Assembly: GCA_025435555.1 (NCBI GenBank)
Contig: JAIWWG010000111.1
Span: 26,226-90,225, forward strand
Reading direction: 5' to 3'
Source of the DNA: Chytriomyces cf. hyalinus JEL632
Lineage: Eukaryota > Chytridiomycota > Chytridiomycetes > Chytridiales > Chytriomycetaceae
Length of the DNA stretch: 64,000 bases
Shown: one piece after another, positions 57,367 to 64,000 of the stretch
Position numbering within the stretch: position 1 is the stretch's first letter
Layout: every line of letters begins with the position of its first letter
Made by a program: the position numbers and the translations under genes
Notes under the pieces: model-generated
What the model was told of the DNA's origin: nothing
What the model saw: the letters and a program-made list of their open reading frames with translations, nothing else
Database searches by the model: none

Positions 57367-58529
57367 ATGCATCGCCTGGTCAGTTTCGCAAACTCTGATT
57401 CCTCGAATGTCGCATCCAACGGCAGCTCCAATCCCACGCTTGAACCGGAATCCAACAGGGAAGGCGGCCTTTCGATCTCGCAATTCGCGTTACTGTCGAT
57501 CATTGTTGGACTCGCGATCGAAGTGTCATTCACCGGGATCCTGGCAATCACACTGCGCATGCTGAGAAAAGAAAGCAAGAACTTCTGGAAAATGGCGTGT
57601 CTGATGTTGTTATGCAACGTGTGGTGCATCGTGTTCATGGTGTTTTTGACACTCAGTAACTTTGCGGTCAAGGAAAACTGTATCGTGATCAACGCGCTGT
57701 CGAATGTTTCGGGTCATTCTTTTTATGTGACATGTGGTAAAGCAACGGAGTGGATTCTTTTTTGATTGGGCACTCTAATTTTCGGCGAACATTTTTATGG
57801 ATGACTAATCACGCGTTCGTTCGCAGACGTCTTTTTGCTGTACAAGACATACGCAGTCAGCAAGCGCAACAAACGAGTGCTGGCCTTCAGTGCCCTTCTT
57901 CTTGCCCATCGCCTTGTGTGGAGCCTGTGGGACCTTGTCAAGTCCGGCGGTGTTGTTGACCCGGTCACAGATATGTGCTACTACAACCAATACCCGCTAG
58001 TCGGATTCGGATTTAACACTGCAGATCTGATCATTGATGCGTTTTGCACGCTCGTGTCGATTATGGCAAACTGGGACTACTTGTTTACTTCGTTTGGACA
58101 ACTGGCCGAGGTTGTAGCAAAGGAGAACAGTGAGGCTATCATTTTTCTTTGATGATAAAAGCATCAAATTAAGGTTGGCATCTTTGCCTTTTCCACTGCC
58201 CAGTCCTGCGGTCCGTCTTGATTCTGTCCATCAACTCGTATGTCATGTACATCAATTTGCATGTTGAGGACCTCATGACAATTCTGATGGCGTACATGCT
58301 TCAAAACTACGCTTATACGCGTGCAGTGAATGCAGAGACGTTTTGGGTTGAGGAGCGCAGGAGTGCGATGGAGAATTCAACCAATGTTGGCACTGGCAGT
58401 GGACGGCATTCAGGTGGATCTGCTGTAAAACGAAGCACCAGCCAGCGAACTTCGCAGCTGCAAAAGGCGGGGAACCTGCAAAATTCGACACATCAAAACA
58501 GCTTCAATCCACAAAACAGTGCACCATGA
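57367..58529 (+). CDS. 7TM array copy 5 (intact)
   Basis: Exons 57367-57736, 57827-58129 and 58204-58529, introns of 90 and 74 nt, 332 residues. Subfamily I (LRKESKNFWKMACLM). The N-terminal linker lacks the long glycine run of its relatives (ESNREGGLSIS). Helix four differs (LVWSLWDLVKSGGVVDP), and the helix 4-5 loop reads CYYNQYPLVGFGFN. The C-terminal tail (about 70 residues) is Ser/Gln/Asn-rich. Confidence 0.82.
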
Positions 58530-58751
58530 TTGAAATGGAATACAAAACATTTTCAAATCGTTTGCTGCGAAGATCTGTCATTTTGGAACGCATTGTCAAG
58601 GTAATCCTCTTCAACATGTTGATGGATGCACGCATTCCGGCTGTTTAGTTCTCTGAAGAGAACGAACTTTGCATTCCAAATGTCCAACATGAAAAATTGT
58701 CAAAGCGCTTTGAACTGATCAAACAACCTCATTCTAAAAACGCGGCTGCCC

Positions 58752-59810
58752 ATGGCCAGCCTTCAACACATGTCCAACAACGCCAGCACATCGATCTCGG
58801 CGAACGCGACATTCACAAACACTACAACCTCTACCTGTTGCTGCTGTGGATGACAGCAGCAACGTGGTGGCGGTCTCTCGATTTCCGAAAATGCGTTCCT
58901 TTCGATTATCGTCGGTCTGGTGATTGAGATTTCATTCACAGGCATCATCAGCATCCTTTTGCGACTCTTTAAAAAGGGCGGCAGCAACAATTTTTGGAAG
59001 ATTGCATGGTTGATGCTTGTTTTCAATGTGTGGTGCATCATCTACATGGTGTTCTTTACTCTGAGTTCCTTTGCAGTCAAGGAAAACTGCGTCATGTTGA
59101 ATACAATGTCGAATGTCGCATCGCACCTGTTTTACGTGAGTTACGGTGAGTCAAATATTTTTATTGCATGATTTTGAAACTCAATAACACGCATTCTTTA
59201 TGCAGACGTATTCATGCTTTACAAGACGTACGCCGTCAGCAGAAACAACAGAGTCGTTTTGTACTGCAATTTTGTGATTGTTGCTCATCGAGCTGTTTGG
59301 ACCGGCTGGGACATTGCAATGTCCACTGGTGTTTACGATCCAGAGACGGATATTTGCGCGTACTATCAGTACCCGTTGAGTGGATTCGGATACAACGCGG
59401 CCGATTTGATTTGCGACGCGTTTTGCACGGTCGTGTCGATCGGGTTCAACTTCCAGTACTTGTTTACTTCCTTCGGGAAGCTTGGAGAAATGATTGTGAA
59501 GGACAACGGTAAGTCATCGCTCGTCGATGAAGCATGTAATTGAACCTTGCTCTCAGTACTGCGCTCGGTGTTGATCCTTTCCGTCAACTCATACCTGTTA
59601 TACGTGAATTTGAACGTCGCTGATCAAATGACCATTCTCGTGGCATACATGCTGCAGAACTACATGTACACTCGTGCATTGAATGCGGAGCTTTTCTGGG
59701 CTGATGAGAGGAAGATTGCGTCCCTCCAAGGGCGGGAGCCAACAAAGAACAGCAACAGCGGGGCAAACAAGATAAACTCATCGAGCAGTGTCGTGAAGTC
59801 TGCCGCGTGA
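58752..59810 (+). pseudogene. 7TM array copy 6 (single in-frame TGA)
   Basis: Exons 58752-59145, 59206-59508 and 59557-59810 join in one frame of 317 codons (stop included) that is open except for a TGA at 58851-58853 in the linker before helix one, where relatives have glycines (GGA to TGA is one substitution). No in-frame ATG lies between the stop and helix one. The transmembrane part is otherwise undamaged and very close to copy 3. It is either a very young pseudogene or a read-through candidate. Confidence 0.72.
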
Positions 59811-59980
59811 TCGTTATCTCCAAGTGGGTGTGGGGGATCACAAGTTACGGGAGCTCGTCCAAATGAGCAATTTCCATTCGAAGATGACGTCGGACAGAAC
59901 CGGCTGACTGTGCGTATAAATAAAGAAAAAAGAGCCGCCTCATTTTTGAACATTTGCGGTTACTTTGAATTTTTGCAGCC

Positions 59981-61727
59981 ATGCTCCAAGTCGAAGAAAA
60001 GTCCATCGAAATGCAACGCACGGCCAAGCAAGCGTCCAAGGTTCTCCGCGTCGAGTCCATGCAGAAGGACATTGTCCGCGTCGAGTACGCCGTCCGTGGT
60101 GAGATCGCCATCAGAGCCGAGGAGCTGCGCAAGGTATTACACACCCATCACACGCTTCTCACCCATGACATTCTAACCATCGAATCAACCCTCTCATCCG
60201 ATCAAAAGCAACTCACTGTCTCACCCAACTCGCTGCCGTTTACCCGAATCACAAACTGCAACATTGGAAACCCACAGCAACTTGCCCAGCGTCCAATCAC
60301 CTTCTTCAGACAGGTTGCTGCCTTGGTCGACTATCCCGATCTTCTCCGTAGCGAAAGCGATCTGTTCAAACCAGACGCGCGCGAGAGGGCCACAAAGTAT
60401 TTGGCGGCGATTGGCTCGGCGGGCGCTTACTCGCACTCCCAGGGTGTGCCCATTGTGAGACGGGAAGTGGCTGACTTTATCGAGAGTGAGTGATCGCTGA
60501 TGCCCTCTTTATCGTTCAACTAAACCCGATCGCTGTTTCAAGAGAGAGACGGCTTCCCTGCCGATCCCGAAAACATATTCTTGACGGCCGGGTAATTTTT
60601 AATGTTTGTGAGTCACCCATTTGAAACTAATCTCCTTCACGCGTGTCCAGTGCATCACCAGCAGTCCAACTCGTCCTGAACTCGCTCATTTCGCACCCAA
60701 AGGTCGGAATCATGATCCCCATTCCACAGTACCCACTGTACACGGCTTCCATCGCCCTCTTCAACGGAACTGCTGTTCCTTACTATCTCGACGAAGCCAA
60801 GAACTGGGGTCTCTCGAAAGAAGAGCTTGCAAGAAGTTTGGCCAAGGCCCGTAGCGAAGGTGTCGAAGTTCGTGCTCTCTGCATCATTAACCCGGGTAAC
60901 CCAACGGGCCAATGTCTGTCGTTGGAGAACATGAATGAAGTTGTCGAATTCTGCAAAAAGGAAAACATTGTGCTGTTGGCCGATGAAGTGTACCAGACCA
61001 ATATTTACAAGCCTGCTGAGCGTCCTTTCCATTCCTTCAAGAAAGTTGTGAAAAGGTGGGGAACTCATTTTTGATTTGTAAGAGATCTTCTTCGCGTTAG
61101 TAACAAATCTTGTTTGTATCCAGCAAGGGTCCAGAATACGACAACTTTGAACTCATCAGCTTCCACAGTGTCTCCAAAGGAATGGTTGGAGAATGCGGTC
61201 GTCGCGGTGGATACTTTGAATGCACCAACATTGACCCAGAAGTCATGGCGCAATTCTACAAGATTGCTTCCATCTCACTGTGCCCACCTGTCCACGGACA
61301 GCTCATGGTCGGACTCATGACCAACCCACCCAAAGAAGGGGACGCTTCGTACCCGGAATACCGCAAAGAAATGGACGACATTTACCAATCCTTGGTTCGC
61401 CGCTCCAACACGCTTGCGAAAGCGCTCAACAAATTGGAAGGTGTTTCTTGCAACGAAGCTGAAGGTGCCATGTACCTGTTCCCAACAATCACGCTCCCAC
61501 GTAAAGCGGTTGAAGCGGCGAAAGCGCTTGGAAAGCAGCCAGATGACATGTACTGCATGGAGTTGTTGAACGAGACCGGTGTGTGTGTCGTTCCTGGATC
61601 AGGGTTCTGGCAAAAGGAAGGAACGTGGCACTTCCGATCCACTTTCTTGGCACCAGAGAATCAGATGGGAGAGTTTGCCGAGAGTTTGGCGCGGTTCCAT
61701 GAAAAGTTTATGAACAAGTACCGTTGA
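59981..61727 (+). CDS. alanine aminotransferase
   Basis: Five exons (59981-60133, 60209-60489, 60545-60589, 60651-61055, 61124-61727), 495 residues, the usual length for this family. It interconverts alanine plus 2-oxoglutarate with pyruvate plus glutamate using pyridoxal phosphate. Visible hallmarks: YAVRGEIAIRAEELRK, NCNIGNPQQL, PITFFRQVAALVDYP, GAYSHSQGVPIVR, PIPQYPLYTA, INPGNPTGQCLS, LADEVYQTNIY, then FHSVSKGMVGECGRRGGY, with the cofactor lysine at about position 313. The C-terminus VPGSGFWQKEGTWHFRSTF is typical. No clear mitochondrial presequence is seen. The first intron (75 nt) is stop-free and in frame, so it could be mistaken for coding. AATAAA signals follow the stop. Confidence 0.95.
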
Positions 61728-61849
61728 TCAGAATGCTGTTCCTGTTCCCGCTCTGTCGTAAATAAAGCATTTTAAGTGTGTCGTAAATAAATTTAGTGGT
61801 GCCCCAAAACGTGTGTCCCAATTCAAAATTACCTGACAACCAAACAACC

Positions 61850-62293
61850 ATGGCCGAGATTGGAGCACAACTTTGGGAGCTATGGGCCCCATACCACGAA
61901 ATCCTGGCACAAAAGATCATGGGCCCCGTGAACGGATACATGGTCATCATGATCTCAATCCAACTGCTGATCCGCCTCTGGGGTACCTCGTCAAGCGGCA
62001 AAGTCGAAGCCAGCCACATTCTCGTCAAGGACGAATCCAAAGCAAAAGAGCTGCGCGAAGAACTCGTGAAAGCCGATGGAGACCCAGCCCTGTTTGCGAA
62101 ACTGGCCGAGAAACACAGCACATGCCCATCAGGGAAGAAGGGTGGATCGCTGGGAAGCTTTGCAAAGGGAAGCATGGTGCCCGAGTTTGACAAGTACTGC
62201 TTTGACCCGGAGACAAAGGTGAACCAGGTTTCGCAGCCAATCAAGACTCAGTTTGGAAGCCATTTGGTTATGGTGACAAAGAAGCCAGAGTAA
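61850..62293 (+). CDS. parvulin-type peptidyl-prolyl isomerase with membrane anchor
   Basis: A single exon of 147 residues. The first half has an N-terminal hydrophobic helix (about residues 24-46, NGYMVIMISIQLLIRLW). The second half is a parvulin rotamase domain: EASHILVKDESKAKELREEL, FAKLAEKHSTCPSGKKGGSL, GSFAKGSMVPEFDKYCF, and the final strand QFGSHLVMVTKK. It would catalyse cis-trans isomerisation of peptidyl-prolyl bonds. The membrane helix suggests an anchored form (mitochondrial or endoplasmic reticulum; not decidable here). The start ATG has a good context (CAACCATGG), and an AATAAA follows the stop near 62342. Confidence 0.88.
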   Translation: MAEIGAQLWELWAPYHEILAQKIMGPVNGYMVIMISIQLLIRLWGTSSSGKVEASHILVKDESKAKELREELVKADGDPALFAKLAEKHSTCPSGKKGGSLGSFAKGSMVPEFDKYCFDPETKVNQVSQPIKTQFGSHLVMVTKKPE

Positions 62294-62459
62294 AAAACAG
62301 AACTCTTTTATGTGCTTGTTGCAAGTATTACATGCCTGGGTGAATAAAGCGATGTTTTGTGTATGATCTTGGGTATCTGTTTACTTTTCCACACACCAAA
62401 CGCGAATCCCTCTCTCCAGAAATGTTCAATGAGCGACAGCTGTATCATTCTACACGTTA

Positions 62460-63531
62460 TCAACTCCTTTCAATTGTTCCGACATTTGTTGGTGGTGAAG
62501 TATTGGCCACGTTGGGTTGAGAACCCTGAGGCACATCACGGTTCGACCCGGCCTTTGAATGCTGACTACCGGCCTTGCTCTTGTTTTTACTGCGACTGGC
62601 ACCGGTAACGCTCGTCTGAGTGATTGCCTTTTTGCGGATACTTTTGAACACGGTCTCGGCATTCACACATCGCGCGTAAATGTAGTTTTGCGCTTGGTAC
62701 GCCATTGTGCAGTCAAACGCGTTGGTCCAATTGAGCGCCGCGTAGATTTCAAATGAATTGAGTGCAAGGATGATTAGGGACCGGAGTACTGCAAAAGAGG
62801 GGAGGAGGAATAATTATCAAATCCTTTTTTTGGTTCAATAAGATATACCCACAGTTCTCTTGGATCAACACTTTCCGAATCTGCGAAATGGAAGTCTTGA
62901 GATGCTTCCAATTGTCCGCAAGAGCCACGATCGTTGAAAACACGTCGACAACGATATCCGCGCTGTTGTATCCAATTCCAGAGACTGGGTACTGGTAGTA
63001 CGCACATCTTCTTTCTTCAGAGTCCCAATAGCCGTGCGATTTGGCAATATCCACAACAGCCCAAGACACGCGGTAAATGCCAACAGCGATGCAGCCAATG
63101 AGGACGTTTGGACTGAATGCGCTGACGGCGTACGTTTTCATGAGCATAAACACGTCAAACCTGATGATCCGAGTTTAGAGGAATTTGCAAGTTTCCATCA
63201 TTTAAAGCAAGTTAATTCACAAGACATAAAAGATTTGCGCAAAGAAAACCGCCAAGAACTGCCCAAGAACGCAATTATCTTCCCCAAGCAGATTGCTCCA
63301 TACCGTGATACTAGCGTACATAACGGTAGAAATGTTGAAGGCTATCGTGATGATGGAAGAGACAGGGACTTTCTCTTCGTCGTAGAAATGACAGGCTGCT
63401 GCAATGAGTCCGCTGCACGCAATTTCAATCGTCAGGCCTGAAGTCAGTGCGAACGCAATCGATTGGACATGGGTCAACGCGGATGCGTGTGCAAGGGGTT
63501 CGAAAAGAGTTGGCAGCGTTTGGTTACTCAT
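62460..63531 (-). CDS. divergent 7TM-family relative (copy 7)
   Basis: Three exons, 63531-63221, 63160-62853 and 62788-62460, join into 315 residues. Architecture and intron phases match the array at 51.8-59.8 kb: N-terminus, helix pair, a phase-shifting intron right before FDVFMLMKTYAVS, the loop CAYYQYPVSGIGYNSADIV, IQEN at the next splice site, and a last exon with AYQAQNYIYARCVNAETVF and a basic Ser/Asn-rich tail. Helix one differs (SIAFALTSGLTIEIACSGL), and there is no Gly-rich linker. It lies on the opposite strand beyond AlaAT and the parvulin, so it may represent the older single-copy form. The stretch 63610-64000 shows no gene. Confidence 0.8.
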
Positions 63532-64000
63532 TGTATTTGAAACTTTTTGGTTTGAATTATGCCTGGAGAGCCCATTGTCGGTGCCGCCTAAACTTAAATA
63601 CAATGCTTTAACTTCAAAAGTATTAAACTTTATATTCTAACCGTCAATGCTTTAATTCCAACTTCAATTGAAGAAGTTGCCGCTTCTTTGACATCGCCAG
63701 CAAGGAGTTGAGGGTGAGGATAACAAAATGTCCGAAAAAATGAAAGAATGAGTACATTTTTTCATCCGCGTCGCGCGTGTATTACATAAATGATTCATTA
63801 TTCGCAGTTTTTCGCTTGCAGTTTTCTTGAATGAGCACTGCCCGAAATAGCGAAATTGACACGGAAATGAACAAGTGGGTTTGACTGGCCCAGCTAATTA
63901 AGGTTACGTGTCACATAAAGTTTAACTTCGAGTTCTGCTTTCATATCGGTGGCATCATCGCGGCTTCACAAATAAACACAGCTTCCTGCGCTTATTCTAA

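Noticed and set aside
56377-57765. A 462-codon open frame that looks like one large membrane protein
   Set aside because: It joins shifted exon 2-3 sequence of 7TM copy 4, intergenic DNA and exon 1 of copy 5. The start of copy 5 (57367) and its splice donor lie inside it, so the length is accidental.

Overview
This is eukaryotic nuclear DNA, almost certainly from an early-diverging zoosporic fungus (Chytridiomycota-like). That assignment is inference. It rests on short GT-AG introns (mostly 47-80 nt), complex I and MLRQ-type mitochondrial subunits, a class C GPCR-like exon, plant-type leucine-rich repeats behind F-boxes, fringe-like GT31 enzymes, and KDZ and Plavaka-type DNA transposons. No bacterial or organellar features are seen.

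Layout. (1) 1-11 kb is rich in mobile elements: the 3' end of a Ty1/copia retrotransposon with its LTR, a class C GPCR-like exon beside it, a complete KDZ transposon (2186-8269, 101-bp terminal inverted repeats, perfect 8-bp target duplication), and a non-autonomous CACTA-type element (8307-10608) with palindromic subterminal repeats. (2) 11-20 kb holds GT31 glycosyltransferase copies with PAN/apple tails and three tandem quinone-oxidoreductase-like genes. A GT31 relic lies between the first two oxidoreductases, and several copies are frameshifted. (3) 20-26 kb is housekeeping: tRNA-Gly(GCC), the SAC3/GANP mRNA-export gene, and NDUFA2. (4) 26-50.6 kb is a tandem array of about eight F-box/LRR copies in every state from intact (40564-42806) to fragment. 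One copy is split in its fourth codon by a 5.36-kb Plavaka-type element with a TT target duplication. (5) 50.8-51.5 kb holds an NDUFA4/MLRQ-like gene. (6) 51.8-59.8 kb is a tandem array of six multi-pass (about 7TM) membrane proteins from two interleaved subfamilies, with a seventh divergent relative on the minus strand at 62.4-63.5 kb. (7) Between these lie alanine aminotransferase and a membrane-anchored parvulin.

How it fits together. Single-copy genes (AlaAT, NDUFA2, NDUFA4-like, parvulin) and both transposases splice into clean open frames; SAC3 does too except for one unresolved exon. Single-base frameshifts and stops are concentrated in the expanded families, which argues for real birth-and-death evolution rather than poor base calling. 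The most notable signals are: the exact transposon insertion that splits an otherwise intact F-box/LRR gene; an intron present in three array copies but replaced by homologous in-frame coding sequence in others; two complete transposons each carrying a second, poorly known gene; and the lineage-specific 7TM array.
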